This document shows, one piece after another, positions 33,743 through 41,497 of a stretch of DNA of 64,000 bases. The notes beneath the pieces were generated by a model that saw nothing but the letters and a program-made list of their open reading frames with translations, ran no database searches and had not been told where the DNA came from. Within the stretch, counting starts at the first letter, position 1; the number at the start of each line of letters is the position of its first letter. The stretch comes from Pseudomonas oleovorans subsp. oleovorans (GTDB taxonomy: Bacteria > Pseudomonadota > Gammaproteobacteria > Pseudomonadales > Pseudomonadaceae). The translations under genes were made by a program, and so were the position numbers. The stretch is from contig NZ_NIUB01000015.1 of the NCBI RefSeq assembly GCF_002197815.1, forward strand, positions 1-64,000, read 5' to 3'.

Positions 33743-35230
33743 TCAATCCTTGGCGAACGCCGCCTCGATGGCCTCGTTGATGGTGCGCAGTACCTTGACC
33801 CGGGCGAAGCGCTTGTCATTGGCCTCGATCAGCGTCCAGGGCGCGATCTCGGTGCTGGTACGGTCGACCATGTCGCCTACCGCATCGACGTAGTCGTCCC
33901 ACTTTTCACGGTTGCGCCAATCCTCTTCGGTGATCTTGAAGCGCTTGAAGGGGATCTGCTCGCGCTCCTTGAAACGCTTCAGCTGCGTCTGCTTATCGAT
34001 GGCCAGCCAGAACTTCACCAGGATCACCCCGGCGTTGGTCAGCTCCTCCTCGAAATCGTTGATCTCGCCGTAGGCGCGCAGCCAGTCGGCCTGGCTGCAG
34101 AAGCCCTCGACCCGCTCCACCAGCACACGGCCATACCAGCTGCGGTCGAAGATGGTGAACTTGCCGCGTGCCGGAATGTGTCGCCAGAAGCGCCACAGAT
34201 AGGGCTGGGCACGTTCTTCCTCGGTCGGCGCCGCCACCGGCACGATGCGGTACTGACGCGGATCGAGGGCGCCGGTGACGCGGCGGATGGCACCTCCCTT
34301 GCCAGCGGCATCGTTACCCTCGAATGCCGCGATCAGGGCGTGCTTGCGCATGCGCTTGTCGCGCATCAGACCCGATAGGCGCGCCTGCTCGGTGGTCAGC
34401 TGTTCCTTGTACTCGTCCTTGCTCAGTGCCTGGGTCATGTCCAGGCTGGCCAGCAAACCGCGATTGTCCAGACTGGAAACCAGCGGCGCGGCATGCGGTT
34501 GCAGCCGGGTGCGCTGTGGGTTGGCCAATGCCGCCTGCAAGCCTTCGAGCAGGATGCGCCCGACGGTGAGACTGCGGTAATAGTGATCGACGCCCTCGAC
34601 TACATACCATGGCGCGTAATCGCGGCTGGTGCGGCGCAGCACGCGCTCGCCGTAGCGCACGAACTTGTCGTAGGTCTTCGATTGCTGCCAGTCCAGCGGG
34701 CTGATGCGCCAACTGTGCAACGGGTCGTCCTTGAGCGCTTCGAGGCGCGCCTTCATGTGTTTCTTGGACAGGTGGAACCAGAACTTGAAGATCAGTGCGC
34801 CCTCGTCGCAGAGCATGCGTTCCAGACGCTCGGCACCGTCGATGGCCTGATCCAGCACCGCGTCCTTGAACTTGCCGTGCACCCGCCCCTGCAACATCTG
34901 GCTGTACCAGTTGCCGAAGAACACGCCCATGCGTCCCTTGGGCGGCAGCTGGCGCCAGTAGCGCCAGGCCGGCGGTCGTGCCAGCTCTTCGTCGGTCTGT
35001 ATATCGAAGGTGCTGACCTGGATCAGCCGTGGGTCCATCCACTCGTTGAGCAGTTTCACCGTCTCGCCCTTGCCGGCGCCCTCGATGCCGTTGATCAATA
35101 CGATCACCGGAAAACGCGCCTGCTGCTTGAGCTCGTACTGCGCTTCCAGCAGCGCCTCACGCAACGCCGGTTCTTCGGCCTCGAACGTGGCCTTGTCGAT
35201 ACTGCGGCCGATTTCGGCGGTCTCGAACAT
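33743..35230 (-). CDS. pap: Polyphosphate:AMP phosphotransferase (class II PPK2)
   Basis: The 495-residue protein holds two fused PPK2 domains. The N-terminal one has Walker A-like INGIEGAGKGETVKLLNEWMDPR, and the C-terminal one FEGNDAAGKGGAIRRVTGALDPRQYR with a full lid module, RFWRHIPARGKFTIFDRSWYGRVLVERVEG. Two-domain class II PPK2 enzymes phosphorylate AMP to ADP using polyphosphate. P. aeruginosa PAP (PA3455) has this size and layout, as I recall. The C-terminal domain keeps the catalytic residues. Cytoplasmic; feeds ADP to adenylate kinase and polyphosphate recycling. Confidence 0.92.
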   Translation of the reverse strand: MFETAEIGRSIDKATFEAEEPALREALLEAQYELKQQARFPVIVLINGIEGAGKGETVKLLNEWMDPRLIQVSTFDIQTDEELARPPAWRYWRQLPPKGRMGVFFGNWYSQMLQGRVHGKFKDAVLDQAIDGAERLERMLCDEGALIFKFWFHLSKKHMKARLEALKDDPLHSWRISPLDWQQSKTYDKFVRYGERVLRRTSRDYAPWYVVEGVDHYYRSLTVGRILLEGLQAALANPQRTRLQPHAAPLVSSLDNRGLLASLDMTQALSKDEYKEQLTTEQARLSGLMRDKRMRKHALIAAFEGNDAAGKGGAIRRVTGALDPRQYRIVPVAAPTEEERAQPYLWRFWRHIPARGKFTIFDRSWYGRVLVERVEGFCSQADWLRAYGEINDFEEELTNAGVILVKFWLAIDKQTQLKRFKEREQIPFKRFKITEEDWRNREKWDDYVDAVGDMVDRTSTEIAPWTLIEANDKRFARVKVLRTINEAIEAAFAKD

Positions 35231-35364
35231 AAAGCAACCTCCCTGGAGTCATCTTCACAGCCTAACGGAACATCCAACATTTTGCCCGCCGACACGCTGC
35301 CTTGTTCCAGCGCCACGACACCTGTGCACGGTAGAATCGCCGCACGACCCAGCGGAACCCAGCC

Positions 35365-37341
35365 ATGTCAGACACCCATCACGCCCAGCTCGACTGGGAC
35401 GAGCGCGGCCAGCCTCTGTCGCGCAGCTACGGCGACATCTATTTCTCCCAGGAAAACGGCCTGGAAGAGACGCGCTACGTCTTCCTCGCCAACAACGATC
35501 TGGCGGCGCGCTTCGCCGCTCTCGCCGACGGTGAATGCCTGAACATCGGCGAAACGGGTTTCGGCACCGGGCTGAATTTCCTCTGCGCCTGGCAGTTGTT
35601 CGAGCAGCAGGCACCCGCTGGCGCGCGTCTGCACTTCGTCAGTGTCGAAAAATATCCGCTGCATCACGACGACCTGCAGCGCGCCCTGGCCCTGTGGCCG
35701 GAGCTGGCACCGTTCAGCACAGAACTGCTGGCGCAGTACCGCGCCATTCACCCCGGGTTCCAGCGCCTGTTGTTGGCGGGTGGTCGGGTGGTGCTGACAT
35801 TGTTGATCGGCGACGTGATGGCGCAATTGCCGCAGTTGGATGCGCGCATCGACGCCTGGTTTCTCGACGGCTTCAACCCGGCGAAGAACCCTGAAATGTG
35901 GACGCCCGAGCTGTTCGCCGAACTGGCGCGACTGTCGGCCCCCGGCACAACCATCGGTACATTTTCCAGCGCCGGCCGGGTACGGCGCGCACTGAATGAA
36001 GCCGGCTTCAAGATGACACGCGTGCCAGGCCTGGGCAAAAAATGGGAAGTGGCTAAAGGGCAGTTCATCGGTGAGCCGCAAACCGTCGGCAAGCCCTGGT
36101 TCGCCCGCCCCGCTCGCCTTGCTCAGGAAAAACACGCGGTGGTGATCGGCGCTGGTCTGGCCGGCTGCGCCACTGCCGCCAGCCTGGCCGCGCGCGGCTG
36201 GCGAGTGAGCCTGCTGGAGCGTCACGCGGCGGTTGCCTGCGAGGCCTCGGGCAACCCGCAGGGCGTGCTCTACCTCAAGCTCTCGGCCCATGGCACCGCG
36301 CTGTCACAGTTGATCGTCGCCGGCTTCGGTCATACCCGCCGGCTGCTCGAGCGCCTGCAGCGCGGTGCCGACTGGGACGCCTGCGGCGTGCTGCAACTGG
36401 CCTTCGATGACAAGGAAGCCGCGCGCCAGGGCAAGCTGGCCGCCGCCTTCTCTGCCGATCTGCTGCATTCCGTTGGGCGCGAGCAGGCCGAAGCGCTGGC
36501 CGGTATCGGCCTACCGGCTGGCGGTCTGTTCTACCCCGACGCCGGCTGGGTACACCCACCGGCGCTGTGCCGGCAACTGGTGCAACACCCATTGATCGAA
36601 CTGCGCCCCTACCAGGAGGCGCTGAGTCTGAGCCGGCAGGATGCCCACTGGCGCGTCGACGGGCCGAGCGGCACACTGGTCGAGGCGCCGGTGCTGGTAC
36701 TGGCCTGCGCCACCGAAATCGGCCGCCTGTTGCCGGATGCGAACCTGCCGCTCAAGCGTATCCGTGGGCAGATCAGCCGCCTGCCGGCCAACTCACTCAG
36801 CCGTCAACTGCGCACCGTGGTCTGCGCCGAAGGCTATGTCGCGCCGCCGCGCGACGGTGAACACACCCTGGGCGCCAGTTTCGACTTCCACAGCGACGAG
36901 CTCACACCCAGTGTGGCCGAGCATGCCGGCAACCTGGAGCTGCTGCGGGAAATTTCCACGGATCTCGCCGAACGCCTGGACGCACAGACACTCGACCCGG
37001 CGACGCTGGAAGGCCGCGCCGCGTTCCGCTGCACCAGCCCGGACTACCTGCCGATAGTCGGGCCGCTGGCCGATGCCGAGGCTTTTGCCGAGACCTATGC
37101 GGTACTGGCCAAGGATGCCCGCCAGGTACCGGACGCACCCTGCCCCTGGCTGCCGGGCCTGTACATCAACAGCGGCCACGGCTCACGCGGTTTGATCACC
37201 GCGCCACTGTCGGGCGAGCTGATCGCCGCCTGGCTGGAGGACGAGCCGCTGCCCGTGCCACGCGAGGTGGCCGAGGCCTGTCATCCCAATCGCTTCATGC
37301 TGCGCACGTTGATTCGCGGGAGTGGATCACCCAGGCAGTGA
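35365..37341 (+). CDS. mnmC: Bifunctional tRNA 5-(methylaminomethyl)-2-thiouridine enzyme MnmC
   Basis: The 658-residue protein has an N-terminal SAM methyltransferase (residues 1-235: FGTGLNFLCAW in GETGFGTGLNF, and DAWFLDGFNPAKNPEMW). The C-terminal part is an FAD oxidase (from about 255: VVIGAGLAGCATAASLAARGW, and YINSGHGSRGLITAPL). It converts cmnm5(s2)U34 to nm5 and then mnm5(s2)U34 in tRNA anticodons. Both active halves appear complete, and the length matches E. coli MnmC (about 668). The start at 35365 (MSDTHHAQLDWDE) is typical. It is divergent from pap. Confidence 0.95.
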   Translation: MSDTHHAQLDWDERGQPLSRSYGDIYFSQENGLEETRYVFLANNDLAARFAALADGECLNIGETGFGTGLNFLCAWQLFEQQAPAGARLHFVSVEKYPLHHDDLQRALALWPELAPFSTELLAQYRAIHPGFQRLLLAGGRVVLTLLIGDVMAQLPQLDARIDAWFLDGFNPAKNPEMWTPELFAELARLSAPGTTIGTFSSAGRVRRALNEAGFKMTRVPGLGKKWEVAKGQFIGEPQTVGKPWFARPARLAQEKHAVVIGAGLAGCATAASLAARGWRVSLLERHAAVACEASGNPQGVLYLKLSAHGTALSQLIVAGFGHTRRLLERLQRGADWDACGVLQLAFDDKEAARQGKLAAAFSADLLHSVGREQAEALAGIGLPAGGLFYPDAGWVHPPALCRQLVQHPLIELRPYQEALSLSRQDAHWRVDGPSGTLVEAPVLVLACATEIGRLLPDANLPLKRIRGQISRLPANSLSRQLRTVVCAEGYVAPPRDGEHTLGASFDFHSDELTPSVAEHAGNLELLREISTDLAERLDAQTLDPATLEGRAAFRCTSPDYLPIVGPLADAEAFAETYAVLAKDARQVPDAPCPWLPGLYINSGHGSRGLITAPLSGELIAAWLEDEPLPVPREVAEACHPNRFMLRTLIRGSGSPRQ

Positions 37342-37353
37342 TGTAGGGCGTAC

Positions 37354-37386
37354 TCGGCTTTGGCTTTCTGCGTCGCTCTACCTCCT
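37354..37386 (+). repeat. 33-bp dispersed repeat, copy A
   Basis: TCGGCTTTGGCTTTCTGCGT followed by CGCTCTACCTCCT matches, with one mismatch, the reverse complement of 63381-63413. It lies in the mnmC-EamA gap (37342-37492), where no gene is visible. Read as protein it gives RLWLSASLYLL, echoed as RLWLAASLYLL at the other copy. Confidence 0.65.
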
Positions 37387-37492
37387 AGCAGTACGCCGTT
37401 TTCAGGCTTGGCATGGATCGGCGGACTGTTCGCTTCGCTACGCGCGGCCGGCATTCCCGCCCTACGACGAGCACCCAGCATTTCGATCGCCC

Positions 37493-38386
37493 CTATGCCC
37501 TGGCCTCGGCAAGCACCGGCTTCGGCTTACGAAACACCAACACGTTGCCCAGCATCACCAGGCCCAGGCCGAGCAGCGCCGGGGCCGTCCATTGGTAGCC
37601 CTCAAGGAATACCGAGATGTTCAGCGCCACCACCGGGAACAGTACCGTGCAGTAGGCCGCGCGCTCCGGGCCCATGCGCCCGACCAGGGTCAGGTAGGCG
37701 GTAAAGCCGATCACCGAGCCCGGAATCGCCAGATACAGCAACGAGCCGACGTAGCGCGCGCTCCACTCGAAGGCGAACGGCGTGCCGCTGACCAGGCAGA
37801 TACCCACCAGCATCAGCGCGCCATAGAGCATGCCCCAGGCGTTGGTGGTCAGCGGCTTGAGCCCGGCCCTCTGCTGCAGTCTGGAGAGCATGTTGCCGGC
37901 AGAGAAGAACAGCGTGCCGAGCAGCGCCAGGCCGATGCCCAGCAGGCTTTCGCGGCTGGCCTCATGCCCGGCCAGCTCCGGCCTGAACAGTAAGCCCAGA
38001 CCGACCAGCCCCAACGCGCCACCGAGCAGCACGTTGGCGCCAATGCGCTGCTTGAAGAACAGCCTTGCATTGATCGCGTTCCACAGGGTGGCGGTGGAGA
38101 AGATCACGGCGATCAGGCCACTGGGTATCCACTGGCTGGCGGTGTAGAAACACAGGAAGTTGAGGCAGAACAGGCACAACCCCTGCACCAGGCAGATGCC
38201 CTGGCCACGGCGATCCAGCGGTTGCAGGCGGCCGCTGAACCAGAGCATGGCGAACAGCACCGCCGAGGCCAGCGCGAAGCGATAGGCGATGGAAGCGGCA
38301 ACGGCCACCTCGCCCATCTGAAATTTGATGGCGATCCAGGTCGTACCCCAGATCAGTACGGTCAGCAGGTAAAGCGACAGGTTCAT
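37493..38386 (-). CDS. EamA/DMT-superfamily transporter
   Basis: The 297-residue protein has ten hydrophobic segments in two EamA repeats: SLYLLTVLIWGTTWIAIKFQMGEV at the start, LCLFCLNFLCFYTASQWIPSGLIAVIFSTATLW, and a second repeat with NMLSRLQQRAGLKPLTTNAWGMLYGALMLVG. The last third has YLAIPGSVIGFTAYLTLVGRMGPERAAYCTVLFPVVAL. Substrate unknown. The start at 38386 (MNLSLYLL) is the family start. Convergent with mnmC. Confidence 0.88.
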   Translation of the reverse strand: MNLSLYLLTVLIWGTTWIAIKFQMGEVAVAASIAYRFALASAVLFAMLWFSGRLQPLDRRGQGICLVQGLCLFCLNFLCFYTASQWIPSGLIAVIFSTATLWNAINARLFFKQRIGANVLLGGALGLVGLGLLFRPELAGHEASRESLLGIGLALLGTLFFSAGNMLSRLQQRAGLKPLTTNAWGMLYGALMLVGICLVSGTPFAFEWSARYVGSLLYLAIPGSVIGFTAYLTLVGRMGPERAAYCTVLFPVVALNISVFLEGYQWTAPALLGLGLVMLGNVLVFRKPKPVLAEARA

Positions 38387-38535
38387 CGACTCTCTCCCAG
38401 GACTGATCACAGTCTGGAAGCGATACTCGTCGGGCGCTTGCACAAAGTTGCGCATTTATCGCTGCGCCATCACTGCCTGCCATCGCGCTGCAGGCTTTAT
38501 CATGCGGGCTTTATCCATCAGGTCATTCTCAACGC

Positions 38536-40422
38536 ATGCTTTCTGCTGTCGCGCGCTACAAACAATTGCTGTCCAGCGCCCTCGCCCGCTACTTCCCTCA
38601 CACCACCGCCTACCTGCGTGCCGAGCGCGAAGCCGCGCAGCCACGTAAACCTGCACGCAAGCAAAGTAAGAAGAAGTCCACTGGCGACAAGAAAGCCAGC
38701 GGCCGCAAGACTGACAGCGGTAAACCTGGCCCTGCCGGCATCTACCCTGCCACCCGGTTGAAGGTCGAAGACGCTCAGGTACAGGCGATGCGCGAACGCG
38801 TGGCGCAGGCGGTGAACGCCAGGCTGATCGGCGCACCGTCGGACGAACAATGGGCGATGATCCTCTGCCGTGCGCCGCTGGCACGCATCTTCGCCGGCGC
38901 CGGCTCGGGCAAGTCGAGCACGCTGGTACTGCGTGTGGTGTTCCTGCTCTGTCACCTGGAGGTCGACCCCAAGCGCCTGACGGTGATCTCCTTCACCAAC
39001 GCCTCCTGCCACGAACTGCGCGAGCGCCTGCAACGCCTGCTCGACTTCTGGCACTACCCGCACGATGCACGCCAGTGCGTGCGCACCTTCCATGCGGCCA
39101 TGGCCACGCTGGCCAAGGAACAGCTGGGCAACCCGCGCTGGTTCGAGCAACTGGACGACCCCAGCGACGAGCCGGACAACCCGCTCACTGGCGGGCGCTT
39201 GCGCCCCGCACAGCAGCGCCTGCTCAAGCAGGCCTACCAGAGCGCCTACGCCGACGATGCGCGCTTTCGCGCCCTGACTCACCGCCTGCTCAAGTTACCG
39301 GCCCCAGAAGAGCCGCCCAAGGGCAAAGCCAAGGCGCCCCTGGATGCCTGCAAGTTGCCTGGCGAATTCGCCGCCCTGCCGCTGTTCGAACTGCTGCACG
39401 GGCAGATCGACTTCGCCGAGAGCCTGGGGATTCGCCTCGACCGTCTGGAGGTGAAAGCCCTCGATTGCGCGCCCCGCGAACGCGACTTCATCGAGGCCAT
39501 GCAGCGTTTCCACCAGCACTTCAACGCCCTGTTGCAAGGCCAGGGGTTGATCAGTTTCAACGGCGCTTTTGCGCAGCTGAGCGAGCGGCTGAGCAGCGAC
39601 GGCGGCAAATCCGGCCCGGCCCTGCTCGCCCTGAGCCACCTGCTGATCGACGAATTCCAGGACATCTCACCGCAGATCGTGCTGTGGCTGCAGGCCGTGC
39701 ATCGCCGCCTGCATGCGGCGGGCGAACGCATCAGCCTGATGGCCATCGGCGACGACTGGCAGTCGATCTACGGTTGGCGCGGCAGCTCGCCGGAGCTGTT
39801 CATCGATTTCGACCGCCACTTCCCCAGCCGTGGCCGCAGCAAGAGCAGCACCCTGCTGCTGGGCACCAACTACCGCAGCATCGAGCCGGTGATCCGCGAT
39901 GGCGAGAAGGTGCTGGCCGAGGTACACAGCAAGCAGGCCAAGACCTGCATAGCGGCCAAGGCAATGCAACCGGGCGACCATGGCGTCAAGCTGATCCAGC
40001 GCTTCGACCTGGCCAGCGGCCTGCCGGCGCTGCTCCAGGAAATTACCGCGCAGTGCCAACACGTCAGCCAGCGCCCCAATGCAGATCGCACCGCCGTGCT
40101 GCTGCTCAGCCGGCGCAACGAGCCTCTGCAGCAGGTGCGCGCGCAGTTGGACAAGACGCTGCCGGTCAGAGCCATGACCATCCACCGCGCCAAGGGCCTG
40201 CAGGCCGAAGTGGCGATCATCCTCGACGACTGCCTGCCGGCGGACAAACACCCGCTGCGCAACGCGCTCTACGCCCAGTGCGGTTTCTTCGCCGGCAGCT
40301 ACGACCAGGCCATGCAGGACGAAGCCCGGCGCCTGGCCTACGTCGCCATCACCCGTGGCGTAAGCCGGGTGCTGTGGTACACGCGCAAGGCGCAGGGTGC
40401 GACGCAGTGCCTGGCCAGCTAG
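38536..40422 (+). CDS. UvrD/Rep-like superfamily 1 DNA helicase
   Basis: The 628-residue protein has Q-motif region PSDEQWAMILC and Walker A IFAGAGSGKSSTL (about residue 117). It also has motif Ia VISFTNASCHELRERL, Walker B LLIDEFQDISPQIV, motif III MAIGDDWQSIYGWRGS, motif V-VI MTIHRAKGLQAEVAII and RRLAYVAITRGVSRVLWYT. All SF1A motifs are present, so it is probably an active 3'-5' helicase. The first 70 residues are Lys/Arg/Ser-rich and disordered. Shorter than UvrD (about 720). The precise role is unknown. The RNA described at 40580-40692 converges on it. Confidence 0.87.
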   Translation: MLSAVARYKQLLSSALARYFPHTTAYLRAEREAAQPRKPARKQSKKKSTGDKKASGRKTDSGKPGPAGIYPATRLKVEDAQVQAMRERVAQAVNARLIGAPSDEQWAMILCRAPLARIFAGAGSGKSSTLVLRVVFLLCHLEVDPKRLTVISFTNASCHELRERLQRLLDFWHYPHDARQCVRTFHAAMATLAKEQLGNPRWFEQLDDPSDEPDNPLTGGRLRPAQQRLLKQAYQSAYADDARFRALTHRLLKLPAPEEPPKGKAKAPLDACKLPGEFAALPLFELLHGQIDFAESLGIRLDRLEVKALDCAPRERDFIEAMQRFHQHFNALLQGQGLISFNGAFAQLSERLSSDGGKSGPALLALSHLLIDEFQDISPQIVLWLQAVHRRLHAAGERISLMAIGDDWQSIYGWRGSSPELFIDFDRHFPSRGRSKSSTLLLGTNYRSIEPVIRDGEKVLAEVHSKQAKTCIAAKAMQPGDHGVKLIQRFDLASGLPALLQEITAQCQHVSQRPNADRTAVLLLSRRNEPLQQVRAQLDKTLPVRAMTIHRAKGLQAEVAIILDDCLPADKHPLRNALYAQCGFFAGSYDQAMQDEARRLAYVAITRGVSRVLWYTRKAQGATQCLAS

Positions 40423-40470
40423 AACGCCCGGCGAATACTCCGCTCCCTTAAAGCTAACAAAGCAGCCAGG

Positions 40471-40501
40471 CGTAGGAGCCCCGCCTCGAGGCGAAGCTTT
40501 T
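40471..40501. repeat. REP-like element
   Basis: CGTAGGAGCCCCGCCTCGAG followed by GCGAAGCTTTT is the same REP variant as at 13699 (GTAGGAGCCCCGCC...GGCGAA). It sits 50 bp after the helicase stop. Confidence 0.65.
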
Positions 40502-40579
40502 CAGGTCAGCGCCACGCTTAAAACGCTGGGGCTAGGCGATTGATCGGGCTCTGGTTATGACCCGGTACTTTCTACAGGC

Positions 40580-40692
40580 AACAAAAAACCCGCCGAAGCG
40601 GGTTTCTTCCCAACCATCCGATATCCTGTCGGTAGCCATTCCTGGCTTGGTCATCGTCCTTGATACTCAGCGATCCGTCGCTGCAGGGGATG
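40580..40692 (-). ncRNA. Rsm-type (RsmX/Y/Z-like) regulatory sRNA, RsmA/CsrA antagonist
   Basis: On the minus strand four hairpins follow one another, each with GGA in the loop: CAGCGA-CGGA-TCGCTG (40683-40668), TCA-AGGACGA-TGA (40663-40651), AGCCA-GGAA-TGGCT (40647-40634) and CCGA-CAGGATA-TCGG (40632-40618). A fifth GGA (CGGATGG) is single-stranded. The RNA ends in a textbook terminator, AACCCGC-TTCG-GCGGGTT plus TTTT (40604-40583). GGA loops in series are the hallmark of CsrB/RsmZ-type RNAs, which titrate RsmA/CsrA. The size of about 110 nt fits RsmX/RsmY. The start is inferred from a -10-like TAATCT at 40703-40698. TGTAAG at 40748 is one half of a GacA box about 60 bp upstream; the other half is poor. 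No ORF. Confidence 0.75.
40583..40604 (-). terminator. Rho-independent terminator of the Rsm-type sRNA
   Basis: A 7-bp stem AACCCGC/GCGGGTT with a TTCG tetraloop is followed on the minus strand by a run of T (six including the stem end). On the plus strand the downstream sequence is TTTCTTCC, so weaker termination of the helicase transcript is also possible. Confidence 0.85.
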
Positions 40693-40747
40693 TGTGTAGA
40701 TTAGAGATCGGCTCGCAATGGCAACAGTGGTGGTTGCCGCCACGCCG

Positions 40748-40765
40748 TGTAAGCCTTTTGCCATA
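40748..40765 (-). promoter_or_regulatory. Possible GacA upstream activating site (half-site only)
   Basis: TGTAAG-CCTTTT-GCCATA compares with the GacA consensus TGTAAG-N6-CTTACA: the first half is perfect, the second matches 2 of 6. Its distance of about 60 bp from the inferred sRNA start agrees with known rsm promoters. It lies just past the cytochrome b561 stop codon region. Confidence 0.35.
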
Positions 40766-40775
40766 CCACCCTGAG

Positions 40776-41306
40776 TCAGCGACCGATCATGCGCGCCAAT
40801 ACATCCTCACCGCCCTGACGGCGATGGACAAAGGCCATGGCGGCATGGCCAATCACCATGAACAGCAACAGCCAGCCCAGGTTGCCATGCAACAGGCCAG
40901 CTGGAGCAATCATCCACTCGATCTTGCCGTCAAAACCGGGCATGATGGTCATGCCGAAGGCGACGAACTCGCGGCCCGAGCCGTACTGGCGTAGCAGCGC
41001 GACAAAGGGAATCACGAACAGCAGGCCATACAACGCCAGATGGCCGACGCGTGCCAGTGTGCTGACTGGCGCCGGCCGGCGGCTGCTGTTGTACAGCGCC
41101 CAGAGCAGGCGAATCACCACCAGCACCATGAGCAACAGCCCGGTCGCCTTGTGCGTACCCCAGAGGAATTTATCCAGCGCGCTGTCTTCCATCAGGGCAT
41201 GCGCCAGTACGGTCAAGAATTGCCACCCCAGCAAAACGGCCATACCCCAGTGCAGCCAACGTGTAACCGCACCATAGCGCTGCGCGGAATCATGCAGATT
41301 CGACAT
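40776..41306 (-). CDS. Cytochrome b561-type membrane protein
   Basis: The 176-residue, four-TM protein has paired heme-ligand histidines in TM1 and TM2 (TRWLHWGMAVLL, LWGTHKATGLLLM). Two more are in the later helices (ARVGHLALYGLL, IEWMIAPAGLLHGNLGWLLLFMVIGHAA). Bacterial b561 proteins (CybB-like) pass electrons between the quinone pool and periplasmic acceptors, including superoxide in E. coli. The start MSNLHDSAQRYGAVTRWLHW is typical. Standalone gene. Confidence 0.9.
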   Translation of the reverse strand: MSNLHDSAQRYGAVTRWLHWGMAVLLGWQFLTVLAHALMEDSALDKFLWGTHKATGLLLMVLVVIRLLWALYNSSRRPAPVSTLARVGHLALYGLLFVIPFVALLRQYGSGREFVAFGMTIMPGFDGKIEWMIAPAGLLHGNLGWLLLFMVIGHAAMAFVHRRQGGEDVLARMIGR

Positions 41307-41461
41307 CGTGGTTCCTCTCCAATGTCATGTACGAAAACGGTGTTCGGGCCAGACGGCGGAATGCCCCATCCGAGGCAAAGACCCGCCCCAGACGCAATGG
41401 TGCCGCGCAGCAGAGCGTTGATGCGCCTATAGATGTTAGCGGGTGTGTCAGAAGGGCATCA

Positions 41462-41492
41462 CGCCACGCCCCTGGCAGGCGGGGGCGTGGCG
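41462..41492 (-). terminator. Hairpin just beyond opgH
   Basis: CGCCACGCCCC - 9 nt - GGGGCGTGGCG is a perfect 11-bp GC-rich stem ending 5 bp after the opgH stop. No T-run is present, so termination would be structure- or Rho-assisted. Confidence 0.55.
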
Positions 41493-41497
41493 GATGA

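Noticed and set aside
38850..40451. 533-aa frame overlapping the SF1 helicase in +1
   Set aside because: Arg/Ala/Pro-rich frame-shadow; the helicase frame has every SF1 motif.
40557..40994. Plus-strand 145-aa frame through the sRNA region
   Set aside because: It reads through the terminator and antisense to both the sRNA and the cytochrome gene, with no family resemblance; structure in the RNA explains the sequence better.
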